Assembly (NCBI GenBank): GCA_030697175.1
Contig: JAUYQR010000011.1
Location: 1 to 64,000, forward strand
DNA from: Paracoccaceae bacterium
GTDB taxonomy: Bacteria > Pseudomonadota > Alphaproteobacteria > Rhodobacterales > Rhodobacteraceae
Length of the DNA: 64,000 nt
Direction of reading: 5' to 3'
Position 1 is the stretch's first letter, and every line of letters starts with the position of its first letter. Under the pieces are notes generated by a model that did no database searches, was not told the origin of the DNA, and saw nothing but the letters and a program-made list of their open reading frames with translations. Below, in pieces: positions 51,160 to 60,297 of the stretch. Made by a program: the position numbers and the translations under genes.

Positions 51160-52031
51160 CCGAGGCGCAGCGAGGCCACTTGGCGATGCTGGCGTTTTCG
51201 GCGCTGGTGGCGGGGTCGTTCTCGCTTGGCGCGCTGGCGGCACCGTTTGTCGACCCGGCGGCGCTGTCGGCGCTGCGGTTTTTCATTGCGGCCGTTCTGG
51301 TGGGGATGGCTGCGGCGGCCACCACCGGGCTGCCGCGCCGGGCCTTTGCGGCACCGTGGCGGTATCTGCTGCTGGGCGCGCTGCTGGCCGCCTATTTCGT
51401 GCTGATGTTCGAGGGGCTGCGCACGGCGGCACCGGTATCGGCGGCAGCGGTGTTTACACTGACGCCGGTGATGGCGGCGGGGTTCGGCTGGCTGTTCCTG
51501 CGCCAGCGGATGACCGGACGGATGGCACTGGCGCTGGCGATCGGGGCGGCGGGCGCGCTGGTGGTGATCTTTCGCGGCCGTTTGAGTGCGATGCTGGGGC
51601 TGAATGTCGGGGTAGGAGAAGTCACCTATTTCTGGGGATGCGTTGCCCATGCCGCCTATGCGCCCTTGGTGCGCAAGCTGAACCGGGGCGAACCGGCGAT
51701 CGTGTTCACCTTCGGGATGATGGTGGCGGGGACGGCGCTGCTGACGGTCTGGGCCTGGCCTGCGATACGGGCGACGGACTGGGCGGCTTTGCCCGCGATC
51801 GTTTGGATCACGCTGGCCTATGTCGCCGTTGCGGCCTCGGCGGTGACCTTCGTTCTGCTGCAATACGCCACGCTGCGGCTGCCGGCGGCCAAGGTGATGG
51901 CCTATACCTATCTGGTGCCGGCCTGGGTGATCCTGTGGGAAATCTCGCTGCACGGCGCATGGCCGCCGGGGATCGTGCTGGCCGGGGTTGCGATGACCGG
52001 GCTGGGGCTGTGGCTGTTGCTGAAGGAGTGA
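51150..52031 (+). CDS. EamA/DMT-family transporter, LysR-coupled
   Basis: A 293-residue inner-membrane exporter with about ten hydrophobic segments in two EamA repeats (SALRFFIAAVLVG in the first, KVMAYTYLVPAWVILWE in the second). The GTG start at 51150 overlaps the LysR gene and has AAGGA nine bases upstream; an ATG at 51186 is an alternative. It stops one base before the convergent oxidoreductase gene. Confidence 0.87.
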   Translation: MQLTEAQRGHLAMLAFSALVAGSFSLGALAAPFVDPAALSALRFFIAAVLVGMAAAATTGLPRRAFAAPWRYLLLGALLAAYFVLMFEGLRTAAPVSAAAVFTLTPVMAAGFGWLFLRQRMTGRMALALAIGAAGALVVIFRGRLSAMLGLNVGVGEVTYFWGCVAHAAYAPLVRKLNRGEPAIVFTFGMMVAGTALLTVWAWPAIRATDWAALPAIVWITLAYVAVAASAVTFVLLQYATLRLPAAKVMAYTYLVPAWVILWEISLHGAWPPGIVLAGVAMTGLGLWLLLKE

Positions 52032-52676
52032 TCATTCCGCCGCGACGGGCTGCGCCGCCGTGGCGCGCCGTGCCGCTGCCGGGCCGATCAGGTGATCCAT
52101 CCGCTGTGCCACGCGGGCCAGATGGCGGGCGCGGCTTTCGGGGGTGGAAGCGTCCATCAGGTAATGCGCGGCAAAGGCCACGCGCTTGCCGGGTTTGCAA
52201 AGATACCCCACGCCGCGCATCAGGGTGCGCTTGCCCGGTGCGCCGATCAGGGCGGTCAGCCAGCGGCTGGCCCCGCAGGTGGTAAAGATGCCAAGCCGGG
52301 TGATGTGGCGCAGCCCGGGCCGGATCGTGCGGTTCTGCGCGTCGGGCATGTGGAAAGCGACATCGGGCAGCATCACCCGGTCAAGCCAGCCCTTCAGCAT
52401 CGCAGGCAGGCCATACCACCACGTCGGGTAGACGAAGATCAGCGTGTCGCACCAGCGCAGGTCGGCCACCTCGGACGCGACGCAGGCGGTGTTCGTCGGG
52501 CAATCGAGGTAGCCGTGCCATTCCGGCGCGGTCAGCACCGGCTGGAACCCCTTGGCGTAAAGGTCGCTGACCCTGACCTCGGCACCCGCCGCTTCGAGTT
52601 TGGAGACGACGACATCCCGCACCGCCGCGTTGAAGCTGTCGGGGCGAGGATGGCAGTACACGACGAGTGCGCGCAT
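52032..52676 (-). CDS. NAD(P)H-dependent flavodoxin-fold oxidoreductase
   Basis: A 214-residue protein of the Flavodoxin_2 (NQO/MdaB/KefF) family. The FMN/FAD-binding start MRALVVYCHPRPDSFN, then DTLIFVYPTWWYGLPAMLKGWLDRV and GIFTTCGA, are diagnostic. Predicted to reduce quinones or similar electrophiles in the cytoplasm. It immediately abuts the convergent EamA gene. Two hairpins lie upstream at 52700-52742. Confidence 0.88.
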   Translation of the reverse strand: MRALVVYCHPRPDSFNAAVRDVVVSKLEAAGAEVRVSDLYAKGFQPVLTAPEWHGYLDCPTNTACVASEVADLRWCDTLIFVYPTWWYGLPAMLKGWLDRVMLPDVAFHMPDAQNRTIRPGLRHITRLGIFTTCGASRWLTALIGAPGKRTLMRGVGYLCKPGKRVAFAAHYLMDASTPESRARHLARVAQRMDHLIGPAAARRATAAQPVAAE

Positions 52677-52699
52677 GAACGATGACCGGGTTCGACCGC

Positions 52700-52742
52700 C
52701 ATGCCGCAGGATAGCGGCATGAAAGCGCAGCGATGCTGCGCT
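52700..52742. terminator. Two tandem hairpins after the cob-APH operon
   Basis: CATGCCGC-AGGATA-GCGGCATG (52700-52721) and AGCGCAGC-GAT-GCTGCGCT (52724-52742) are both perfect 8-base stems. They stand between the end of the APH gene and the start of the oxidoreductase gene on the same strand. Neither has a long T-run (TTTC only), so they could act as a Rho-assisted terminator, RNA 3' stabiliser or repeat. Confidence 0.55.
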
Positions 52743-52792
52743 GCCGCGGATCGTAGCATGGCGCGGCGCGGGCGCTCAACAGTCTTGCTGGG

Positions 52793-53746
52793 TCAGACGC
52801 GGAACCGGATCAGGCCGTCGGTCAGGTAGGCGTCGGCCAGATCAAGACTGCCTGCGGTGAAGGCAGGGCCGCCCAATGCTGCGGCAGTGTCGCTGTCGGC
52901 GCGGGTGGCAAGCCACGCGCCAAGGAGGAGGCGGCGCAAGAGAATCATTGCCGGGATCATCGCGCGGTCGGCAGCGTCAAGGCTGCCCGCGCGCGCATAC
53001 CCCTCGCACCACGCGGCGGCGAGGCCGGGGATGCGGGGGTCGGTTTCATAGAACGACACGGCGGCGGCCAGGTCGTAGACCCACCAGCCAAAGCCGCAAT
53101 CGTCGAAGTCGATGGCCCAGAGCCCGAGGTCGTCCCGCATCAGGTTGGCAAGGCGGAGGTCGGCGTGGATGAGGCCGAACACGTCAGGCCCGGTGCCATA
53201 GGCGGCAAGATCGGCGGAGAGTTGGCCCACGGCGCGCGACAGAAGCGCCCTGCCCTGCGGGGTCAGACCCTCGGCCTGCCACCAATGGCCCCAGTGCGGG
53301 CTGGGGCCGAGGATCGTATCGGCATCCCACCGCTTGCGGGTGAAACCGGGGGGCGGCGCCCAGCGAAGGGCGTGGCCGTGCAGGCGGGCGGTGATCTCGC
53401 CCAGGGGTGCGAACCAGTGGGCAAGGTCATCACCGGGGTTCAGCTCGGCGCCTTGGATCGGGGCAAAGCCGACGAGGTGGCGGTCGCCGGCCCGGCCGAC
53501 GAAATCGCCGCCAAGGTCAGCGACCGGGCGCACCACGCGCAGGCCGGGTTCACCTTGCAGCGCGGTAAGCCATGCAAGCTCCGAGGCGATCTCGGCCCTG
53601 GTGTGGTAGCCCTTGCGGTGCAGCCGCAGCACCAGCGCATCGCCCGCACGCCAGGTCTCGTTTTCCGAGCGGTTCAGCAGGGTGAGCGGCGTATCGGGCG
53701 GCAGGCCGTAGCGGGCCAGCGCGGGGCGCAGATCGTCACCGCTCAT
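52793..53746 (-). CDS. APH/ChoK-fold phosphotransferase coupled to cobF
   Basis: A 317-residue aminoglycoside-phosphotransferase-fold kinase. ALVLRLHRKGYHT carries the ATP-site Lys/Arg region, LIHADLRLANLM the catalytic Asp (HxDxxxxN) and AIDFDDCGFGWWVYDLA the metal-binding DFD. It is related to SrkA/ThrB2-like small-molecule kinases; residues specific for antibiotics are not evident. It overlaps cobF by 11 bases, so it is cotranslated with the cobalamin operon. A role as a kinase in cobalamin side-chain synthesis is possible but unproven. Confidence 0.8.
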   Translation of the reverse strand: MSGDDLRPALARYGLPPDTPLTLLNRSENETWRAGDALVLRLHRKGYHTRAEIASELAWLTALQGEPGLRVVRPVADLGGDFVGRAGDRHLVGFAPIQGAELNPGDDLAHWFAPLGEITARLHGHALRWAPPPGFTRKRWDADTILGPSPHWGHWWQAEGLTPQGRALLSRAVGQLSADLAAYGTGPDVFGLIHADLRLANLMRDDLGLWAIDFDDCGFGWWVYDLAAAVSFYETDPRIPGLAAAWCEGYARAGSLDAADRAMIPAMILLRRLLLGAWLATRADSDTAAALGGPAFTAGSLDLADAYLTDGLIRFRV

Positions 53747-54482
53747 CGCCGCGCCGCATCAGGTAGATGTCCATGATCCAGCCGTGTTCGGCACGCAGGC
53801 GCGCGCGGGTTTCGACGATCTGGGCTGCGACCTCGGCCAAGGGGCCGTGGATCAGCGCCTGCTGCGGCATGCCGACATAGGCGCCCCACCAGATCGTCAC
53901 GCCGTGGGGATCAACGGCCTGAAACGCGCCGCCGCTGTCCAGCATCACGCCGACGCTGTTTGCCGCAGGGGGCCAGCCTTCGTCGCGCAACCGCCGTCCG
54001 GTGGTGATGACGACCGGGGCGGCCAGCGCGTTCAGGGGGATGGCATGCGCCGCCGTCAGCACTTGCAGGCTGGTGATGCCGGGGATGACTTCGGTGGTCA
54101 GGCCGGGCAGCCGCGCGGCGATGCGCAACGTGCTGTCATAAAGCGACGGGTCGCCCCAGACCATCAGCGCCACCCGCCCGCCTTTGGGCAGATGCGCGTC
54201 GATGGCGGCCTGCCAGACGGCGGCGATGGCGTCGTGCCAGTCGTTGACCGCGCCGAGGTAGTCGGTCTGGTCGGCGCGCTTTGGCACGTCGTATTCCGCG
54301 ACCGTCACCGGGGCGGTGACGACGGCACCGACGATCTGGCGGCGCAGGTCGGCAAGATCGGACTTGTCGTCGCCCTTGCGCGGCAGAAGGATCAGGTCGG
54401 CGCGGTTCAGGGCCTTGACCGCCTGAGCCGTCAGGTGGTCCGGGTTGCCGGTGCCGATGCCGATCAGCGACAGCGTGGTCAT
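53736..54482 (-). CDS. cobF: Precorrin-6A synthase (deacetylating) CobF
   Basis: A 248-residue SAM-dependent methyltransferase that methylates C-1 of precorrin-5 with loss of acetate in the aerobic cobalamin pathway. LSLIGIGTGNPDHLT begins the tetrapyrrole-methylase fold, and the C-terminal WWGAYVGMPQQALIHGPL and HGWIMDIYLMRR are CobF-specific. Coupled to cobA upstream (ATGA) and the APH gene downstream. Confidence 0.94.
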   Translation of the reverse strand: MTTLSLIGIGTGNPDHLTAQAVKALNRADLILLPRKGDDKSDLADLRRQIVGAVVTAPVTVAEYDVPKRADQTDYLGAVNDWHDAIAAVWQAAIDAHLPKGGRVALMVWGDPSLYDSTLRIAARLPGLTTEVIPGITSLQVLTAAHAIPLNALAAPVVITTGRRLRDEGWPPAANSVGVMLDSGGAFQAVDPHGVTIWWGAYVGMPQQALIHGPLAEVAAQIVETRARLRAEHGWIMDIYLMRRGDER

Positions 54483-55210
54483 GGCAGGCCGTCCGGGTCG
54501 GCCAGCGGGCCAAAGAGGATCAGGCCGGGAAGCGCGCCCGGTTCGCCCGACAGCCGTTCGGCAAGGCTGGCGATGGTGCCACGAGTCAGAGACTGCTCCG
54601 GCTGGCTGACCGCCTCGGCCAGCAGCGCGGGGGTGTCGGGCGACAGGCCGTGGGCGACGAGCGCCCTGGCCAGTGCGGGGAAGGTGCGCTTGCCCATGAA
54701 CACCACGGTTGTGGCCATCGGATCGGCCAGTGCGGCGATGTTCAGTCCCGGCGGCAACTGGCCGGAGGTATCGGCGGCGGTGATGTACTGCACGCGCTGC
54801 GACACCAGACGGCGGGTCAGCGGGATGCCTGCCGCCGCCGCCGCAGCCGAGGCGGAGGTGACGCCGGGAATGATCTCGCAGCCGATGCCGGCGGCGTGGA
54901 CGGCGGCAAGCTCCTCTTCCAGCCGGCCGAAGATGCCGCTGTCGCCGGATTTGAGCCGCACCACCCGCGCGCCGGTCAGCGCATAGTCGACCAGCAGGCG
55001 GCTGACGTGATCCTGCTTTGGCGAGGCGCGGCCTGCGCGTTTGCCGACACCGACGAGGTCTGCACCGGGCCGCGCGAGCGCAAGGATCGGGCCGGAGGAG
55101 AGGTCGTCATACAGGATCGCATCCGCCGCGCCGATGCGCTGCACGGCGCGGACGGTCAGAAGGTCGGGGTCGCCCGGACCTGCGGAAACGAAGGAGACAA
55201 AGCCGGTCAT
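54479..55210 (-). CDS. cobA: Uroporphyrinogen-III C-methyltransferase CobA
   Basis: A 243-residue SUMT that makes precorrin-2 from uroporphyrinogen III by two SAM-dependent methylations. VSFVSAGPGDPDLLTVRAV, GKRAGRAS, VRLKSGDSGIFGR and EIIPGVTSASAAAA are family motifs. The ATG at 55210 overlaps the cobB stop (ATGA). CobA feeds siroheme as well as cobalamin, so this step may be shared. Confidence 0.94.
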   Translation of the reverse strand: MTGFVSFVSAGPGDPDLLTVRAVQRIGAADAILYDDLSSGPILALARPGADLVGVGKRAGRASPKQDHVSRLLVDYALTGARVVRLKSGDSGIFGRLEEELAAVHAAGIGCEIIPGVTSASAAAAAAGIPLTRRLVSQRVQYITAADTSGQLPPGLNIAALADPMATTVVFMGKRTFPALARALVAHGLSPDTPALLAEAVSQPEQSLTRGTIASLAERLSGEPGALPGLILFGPLADPDGLP

Positions 55211-56526
55211 GACGCCTCGGCGATCAGGTGGAAGTAGGTGCCGGTCGACCGCCCGCCGCCGGGGTGAAGGCGATATGAGCCGGTTTCCGGGACGCTTGCC
55301 CCGGTCGCGTCGGTGACAAGGGCAAGGGCGGGGTCGGGTTGGTCGATGATGGTGGAGTAATGGAATTCGTGCCCGCGCAGGCGGCTTGCCTCGGCATGGC
55401 CGGGGATCGGGGTGAGAAGGGTGGCCTGCCGGTAGCCAAGGTGCATCTTGCGGCTGGCGTAGGAGGTGACGAGGCCCAAGAGCCCGGCCATCCGGTGCCG
55501 CGTGCCATCCTTGTCGATCAGCGCCGCACCCATCGCCATGTAGCCGCCGCACTCGCCGTGGACCGGGCGGGTGTCGGCAAAGGCGCGCAGCCCGGTGCGG
55601 AAGCTATCCGCGGCGGCCAGCGCCCCGGCGTGAAGTTCGGGGTAGCCGCCGGGCAGCCAGCAGGTATCGGCGGAAGGATCGGGCGGCTGATCCGCAAGCG
55701 GCGAGAACGGCAGGATTTCGGCCCCTGCCTTGCGCCAGCCATCAAGGAGGTGTGGGTAGACAAAGGAAAACGCGGCGTCGCGGGCAAGGGCGATGCGCTG
55801 GCCGGGTGGACGGACCCGCGTGGTGCGGGTGGTCTGCGCGGGGTGGGCGGCAGCGGCGGCCAGCAGCGCCTCCAGATCCAGCCGCTCGCGCACCAGGGCG
55901 GCGGCTTGGGTGATCAGCGCCTCGAGGGCCGGGTGTTCTTCGGCCTGCACCAGCCCGAGGTGGCGTTCGGGCACCGCGATGCTGGCCTGTTTCGGCAGCG
56001 CGCCAAAGACGATCACTCCAGCCTCGGCCATGCCGACGCGCACCAGTGCCTCGTGCCTTGGGCTGGCGACGCGGTTCAGGACCACGCCCGCGATGGTAAC
56101 CCCGGCGCGGAACCCCGCCAGCCCGCGCGCGATGGCGCCCGCCGTCTGCGCCTGGCCCGACACGTCGATCACCAAGACCACCGGCCAGCCCATGAGTGCC
56201 GCCACATCCGCGCTGGCACCGGTGCCAGCCTCGCCCGGTTTGGCCACGCCGTCAAAGAGGCCCATCGAGCCTTCGGCCAGCACCAGATCGGCCCCCGGTG
56301 CGTCAGCCAGACCGGCGATCATTGCAGGCGACATCGCCCAACTGTCGAGGTTGCGCGAGGCCTGCCCGGACGCCGCGGTGTGGAACGCGGGGTCGATGTA
56401 ATCCGGCCCGCTTTTCAGCGGCTGCACCATGAGGCCCCGGTCGCGCAGGGCGCGCAACAGGCCCAGCATCAGCGTGGTCTTGCCGCTGCCCGAGGACGGG
56501 GCGGAGATGAGCAGGCCGGGCGTCAT
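55207..56526 (-). CDS. cobB: Hydrogenobyrinic acid a,c-diamide synthase CobB
   Basis: A 439-residue ATP- and glutamine-dependent amidotransferase that amidates the a and c side chains. The N-terminal DTB-synthase-like domain has [18 protein letters not shown] (P-loop) and PDYIDPAFH. The C-terminal class I glutaminase domain has the nucleophile in [11 protein letters not shown] and the HEFHYS motif. It is coupled to cobM upstream and cobA downstream. The frame is open upstream of 56526, but the ATGA overlap fixes the start. Confidence 0.95.
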   Translation of the reverse strand: MTPGLLISAPSSGSGKTTLMLGLLRALRDRGLMVQPLKSGPDYIDPAFHTAASGQASRNLDSWAMSPAMIAGLADAPGADLVLAEGSMGLFDGVAKPGEAGTGASADVAALMGWPVVLVIDVSGQAQTAGAIARGLAGFRAGVTIAGVVLNRVASPRHEALVRVGMAEAGVIVFGALPKQASIAVPERHLGLVQAEEHPALEALITQAAALVRERLDLEALLAAAAAHPAQTTRTTRVRPPGQRIALARDAAFSFVYPHLLDGWRKAGAEILPFSPLADQPPDPSADTCWLPGGYPELHAGALAAADSFRTGLRAFADTRPVHGECGGYMAMGAALIDKDGTRHRMAGLLGLVTSYASRKMHLGYRQATLLTPIPGHAEASRLRGHEFHYSTIIDQPDPALALVTDATGASVPETGSYRLHPGGGRSTGTYFHLIAEAS

Positions 56527-57308
56527 GAGCCGGTGCCGGGAAAGCGCGGGTCGGTGCCCACCGGGCGGTAGCGGCGGTCGTAGTCGCCCGCGTAAAGCCG
56601 GCTTTCCTCGAACCCCTCGGCGGCCAGCGCGGGGCCGATCAGGATCAGCGCGGTCCGCTCCACCTCGGCGGGCACGGCGGCAACCAGAGTGCCAAGCGTG
56701 GCGCGGATGATCCGCTCGTCCGGCCAGCTTGCGCGCCAGACCACGGCGACCGGGCAATCGAGGCCGTAATGCGGGGCAAGGTCCGTCACCACCTTGTCCA
56801 GCAGGTGGATCGACAGGTGCAGCGCCAGCGTCGCCCCGGTCGCCCCGAACGCGGCCAGTGTTTCGCGGGGCGGCATCTTGGTGGCGCGGCCTTCGGTGCG
56901 GGTCAGCACCACCGATTGCGCCAGCCCCGGCAGGGTCAGTTCAGCCCCGAGGGTGGCCGCGGCGGCGGCGAACGACGGCACGCCCGGCGTCACGTCGTAG
57001 GGGATGCCCAGCTCACGCAAGCGGCGCAACTGTTCGCCCATCGCCGACCAGACCGACAGATCGCCCGAGTGCAGCCGCGCGATGGCGTGGCCTTGCGCAT
57101 GCGCGCTGGCGATTTCGGCGATGATCTCGTCAAGGCTCATCGGCGCGGTGTTGACGATGCGGCAACCGGGCGGGCAATGGCCGAGGATCGCCTGCGGGAT
57201 CAGCGAGCCCGCGTAAAGGCAGACCGGCGAGGCGGCGATCAGGTCGCGCCCGCGCAGGGTGAGAAGGTCGGGCGCACCGGGGCCAGCGCCGATGAAGTGA
57301 ACGGTCAT
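56523..57308 (-). CDS. cobM: Precorrin-4 C11-methyltransferase CobM
   Basis: A 261-residue SAM methyltransferase adding the C-11 methyl group. [47 protein letters not shown] and [13 protein letters not shown] match CobM/CbiF. ATGA overlaps on both sides (cobE, cobB). Confidence 0.95.
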   Translation of the reverse strand: MTVHFIGAGPGAPDLLTLRGRDLIAASPVCLYAGSLIPQAILGHCPPGCRIVNTAPMSLDEIIAEIASAHAQGHAIARLHSGDLSVWSAMGEQLRRLRELGIPYDVTPGVPSFAAAAATLGAELTLPGLAQSVVLTRTEGRATKMPPRETLAAFGATGATLALHLSIHLLDKVVTDLAPHYGLDCPVAVVWRASWPDERIIRATLGTLVAAVPAEVERTALILIGPALAAEGFEESRLYAGDYDRRYRPVGTDPRFPGTGS

Positions 57309-57667
57309 GGCTTGGCCCCTTCGGCAATGGCAGCGGTGGCAGTTCCGTCAGCCGATTGCGCACGCGGCGCGATCAGCCGCGCGCCCGGCCCGGCTGCGGC
57401 CAGTGCCGCCGCCTCGGCCAGCGACCCGGTGCCGTAAAGCGCCGTCACGCGCGCGGACTGCGTGGCGACCGCCTGCCCCGGCAGATCGGCAGATGGCACG
57501 GCGACCAGCGGCAGCCCGAGACTGCGGGCAAGGTCGCGCAGGCCTTCGGCCTTGTCGGCGGCGGTGGCAAGTGTCGTCACGCCGTCCGGCCCGCCCGCCT
57601 GCATCAGCGCGTCGCGCAACGCAGCCTCGGTCGCGCCCTTGCGAAAGCCGAACCCCGCCACCCTCAT
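57305..57667 (-). CDS. cobE: Cobalamin biosynthesis protein CobE (CbiG C-terminal-like)
   Basis: A 120-residue protein equal to the C-terminal domain of Cbi[34 protein letters not shown] and the [16 protein letters not shown] segment are conserved. CobE is required for cobalamin synthesis in Pseudomonas and Rhodobacter but its exact step is unsettled. ATGA overlaps with cobL and cobM. Confidence 0.88.
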   Translation of the reverse strand: MRVAGFGFRKGATEAALRDALMQAGGPDGVTTLATAADKAEGLRDLARSLGLPLVAVPSADLPGQAVATQSARVTALYGTGSLAEAAALAAAGPGARLIAPRAQSADGTATAAIAEGAKP

Positions 57668-58839
57668 CGCACCACGCTCCACTGCACGATGGGCATCGCC
57701 GCCCGCCAGCCGCGCTTGGCCCCCAAGGGCGCGGCCTCGGCCAGGTCGATGCGCAACACCTCGCCACCGTGGCGGGCGGACCAGTCAAGCAGCAAGGCCT
57801 CGGTCTCCAGCGTCACGGCATTGGCGACAAGCCGCGTGCCGGCGGGCAGCAGCGCCCACAGCCGCGCCAGCAGCGCCTCGGACGCGCCTCCGCCGACGAA
57901 CACCGCATCCGGGCGCGGCAGGGTTTCAAGGCCAGCGGGCGCGGTATGGCGGGCAAGGCTGTAGCGATGACCGAGACCGAACCGTTCGGCATTGCCGACG
58001 GCACGCGCGGCGCGAGTGGCATCGGCCTCCACCGCATGGCAATGCGCGGCCCCGGCCAGGAGCCATTCGATCCCGACAGAGCCGGAGCCTGCGCCGATAT
58101 CCCACAACACCTCGCCCGCGCGTGGCGCCAGCGCCGAAAGCGTCAGCGCGCGGACCGGGCGCTTGGTGATCTGGCCGTCGTGCTGGAAAAGCGCGTCCGG
58201 CAGGCCCGAGGCGCGCGGCATCCCCGCTCCGACCGCGTCGATCGCCACAGCCACGGGGGCAGCGATATCGGTGAGGTCCATCGCCTGCGCGGTCGTCTGG
58301 CGCACCCGTTCGCGCGGGCCGCCGAGCGCCTCCAGCACCATCAGCGTTGACGCGCCAAAGCCGGTTTCGGTCAGATAGGCCGCCAGTTCACGCACCGCCG
58401 CCCCGTCGCGCAACAGGCAGATCGCGCGCACTCCTCGGCCCAGAACGGGGGCCAATCGGGTCAGGGGCGCTGCGTGCAGGCCAAGGCACAGCACCTCTTC
58501 CAGCCGCCAGCCAAGCCGGTTTGCCGCCAGCGAAAAGGTCGACGGCTGCGGATGCGACACCCATTCGCCCGGCACCAGATGCGGCACCAGCGACCCGCCC
58601 GCGCCGAACCAGAACGGATCGCCCGATACCAGCACCGCCACCCGCCGCCCGCGTTCGGCCAGCACCGGCGCCACGTCGAACGGAACACCCCAGGCGCGCC
58701 CCTGAACCCCGGCGAGGGCCAGATGTCGCGGCCCGCCAAACACCACTTCGGCCGCCGCCAGCGCTTCACGGGTTGCGGGCGACAGGCCTGCCGGTCCATC
58801 CTCGCCCAGACCGATGATGGTCAGCCAGGGATCAGACAT
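57664..58839 (-). CDS. cobL: Precorrin-6Y C5,15-methyltransferase (decarboxylating) CobL
   Basis: A 391-residue fusion of the CbiE-type C-5 methyltransferase (residues 1-200, WLTIIGLGEDGPAGLSPATREAL) and the CbiT-type decarboxylating C-15 methyltransferase (about 210-391, LWDIGAGSGSVGIEWLL). Its ATG at 58839-58837 overlaps the cobK ATG (58838-58840) in the palindrome CATG on the opposite strand. AAGGA upstream of the start lies inside cobK. Confidence 0.94.
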   Translation of the reverse strand: MSDPWLTIIGLGEDGPAGLSPATREALAAAEVVFGGPRHLALAGVQGRAWGVPFDVAPVLAERGRRVAVLVSGDPFWFGAGGSLVPHLVPGEWVSHPQPSTFSLAANRLGWRLEEVLCLGLHAAPLTRLAPVLGRGVRAICLLRDGAAVRELAAYLTETGFGASTLMVLEALGGPRERVRQTTAQAMDLTDIAAPVAVAIDAVGAGMPRASGLPDALFQHDGQITKRPVRALTLSALAPRAGEVLWDIGAGSGSVGIEWLLAGAAHCHAVEADATRAARAVGNAERFGLGHRYSLARHTAPAGLETLPRPDAVFVGGGASEALLARLWALLPAGTRLVANAVTLETEALLLDWSARHGGEVLRIDLAEAAPLGAKRGWRAAMPIVQWSVVR

Positions 58840-59587
58840 GACACGCATCCTTCTTCTCGGCGGCACCACCGAGGCGGGCCTTCTGGCGCGCGCCATCGCC
58901 GAGGCGGGCCTGCCGGGCATCTATTCCTACGCAGGCCGGACGGACGCACCCCTGGACCAGCCGATCCCGATGCGGGTCGGCGGCTTTGGCGGCGTGGAGG
59001 GCCTTTGCGCCTATCTCAAGGCCGAAGAAATCACCCATGTGATCGACGCCACCCACCCTTTCGCGGCCCAGATGAGCGGCAATGCCGTTGCCGCCTGCGC
59101 CGCGACCAAAACACCGCTTCTCGCGCTGGAACGCGCCCCTTGGGTGGCGGGCGAAGGTGACCATTGGCACCATGTAGCCGACATTCCCGCCGCCGTTGCG
59201 GCCCTTGCCGGCCCGCCGCGCCGCGTGTTCCTTGCCATCGGGCGGCAGCATCTGGACCCCTTCGCCGCCCAGCCGCAGCATCACTACCTTCTGCGCCTTG
59301 TCGATGCGCCGACCGGTCCGCTGCCCCTGCCGCAGGCCGAGGTGATCGTGGCGCGCGGGCCGTTCGATGTGGCCGGCGATACCGCGCTTCTGCGCCAGCA
59401 CCAGACCGGGCTGATCGTCGCCAAGAACGCCGGTGGCAAGGGCGCGGTTGCCAAGATCGCCGCTGCCCGAGCCCTCGGCCTGCCGGTTCTGATGATCGAC
59501 CGGCCGCGGCTGCCGAAGCGGCAGGTGGTCACGTCGGTGAAGGCAGCGATGGACTGGCTGCATCACACCGCCCGCCTTGGCGTATAG
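58838..59587 (+). CDS. cobK: Precorrin-6A reductase CobK
   Basis: A 249-residue NADPH-dependent reductase converting precorrin-6A to 6B. RILLLGGTTEAGLLARAIAEAG at the N-terminus, THVIDATHPFAAQMSGNAV and VAKNAGGKGAVAKIAAAR are conserved. It is the only plus-strand gene in the cob cluster: its start overlaps cobL's start on the other strand and its end overlaps the end of cobJ by 25 bases. The frame is open eight codons upstream but 58838 has AGGGA seven bases before it. Confidence 0.94.
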   Translation: MTRILLLGGTTEAGLLARAIAEAGLPGIYSYAGRTDAPLDQPIPMRVGGFGGVEGLCAYLKAEEITHVIDATHPFAAQMSGNAVAACAATKTPLLALERAPWVAGEGDHWHHVADIPAAVAALAGPPRRVFLAIGRQHLDPFAAQPQHHYLLRLVDAPTGPLPLPQAEVIVARGPFDVAGDTALLRQHQTGLIVAKNAGGKGAVAKIAAARALGLPVLMIDRPRLPKRQVVTSVKAAMDWLHHTARLGV

Positions 59588-60297
59588 ACCCAGCGCCCGA
59601 CCCGCCGGGTGGCGGAATTGCCGACGATCACAACGGTGCGCATGTCGGCCATCTCAGGCGTGGCCTCGGCCAGCGTGACGGTGCGCAACGCCGCGTCCGG
59701 GGTGGAGACGGCGCGGGCGAACAGGATCAGCCGGTCTGGCCCGCACGCATCGCGCAGCACGTCCAGCGCCTTGGCAAAGGTGTCGGGCCGGCTGGCCGAG
59801 CGCGGGTTGTAGAAGGCCATCGCGAAATCGGCCTGTGCCGCGTGGCGCAGCCGGGCCTCGATCACCGCCCAGGGTTTCAGGTTGTCCGACAGGTTGATGC
59901 AGCAGAAATCATGGCCCAGGGGCGCGCCCGCCGCCGCCGCCGCCGCCAGCATCGCGGTGATCCCCGGCAACACCCGCACGTCGAGGCCATGCCACTCCGT
60001 CATGCCCTCCATCGCCTCGAACACCGCCGACGCCATCGCGAACACACCCGGATCACCGGACGACACGATCACCACCCGCCGCCCCGCCGCCGCCATCGCA
60101 AGGGCGGCGCGCGCCCGGTCCATCTCTACCCGGTTGTCCGACGGGTGCAGCGTCAGGCCCGCACGCGGTGCCACGCGCGCGACATAGGGAATGTAGCCGA
60201 CAACGTCGGTTGCCTCGGCCAACGCCGCGGTCACCTCCGGCGTGACCATCGCCTCATCGCCCGGCCCAAGCCCGGCTATGATCAGGCTGCCGCTCAT
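59563..60297 (-). CDS. cobJ: Precorrin-3B C17-methyltransferase CobJ
   Basis: A 244-residue ring-contracting SAM methyltransferase. LIIAGLGPGDEAMVTPEV, DVVGYIPYVARV, VVIVSSGDPGVFAMASAV and RVLPGITAMLAAAA are typical. Its start overlaps the stop of the 43-residue gene (ATGA), and AAGAAGGAAG, the tail of a dispersed element, provides its ribosome binding site. Confidence 0.95.
   Translation of the reverse strand: MSGSLIIAGLGPGDEAMVTPEVTAALAEATDVVGYIPYVARVAPRAGLTLHPSDNRVEMDRARAALAMAAAGRRVVIVSSGDPGVFAMASAVFEAMEGMTEWHGLDVRVLPGITAMLAAAAAAGAPLGHDFCCINLSDNLKPWAVIEARLRHAAQADFAMAFYNPRSASRPDTFAKALDVLRDACGPDRLILFARAVSTPDAALRTVTLAEATPEMADMRTVVIVGNSATRRVGRWVYTPRRAV

Noticed and set aside
58461-58799. Minus-strand frame inside cobL
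   Set aside because: It is an alternative frame within cobL with an Arg/Trp-rich product; cobL itself shows intact CbiE and CbiT motifs.
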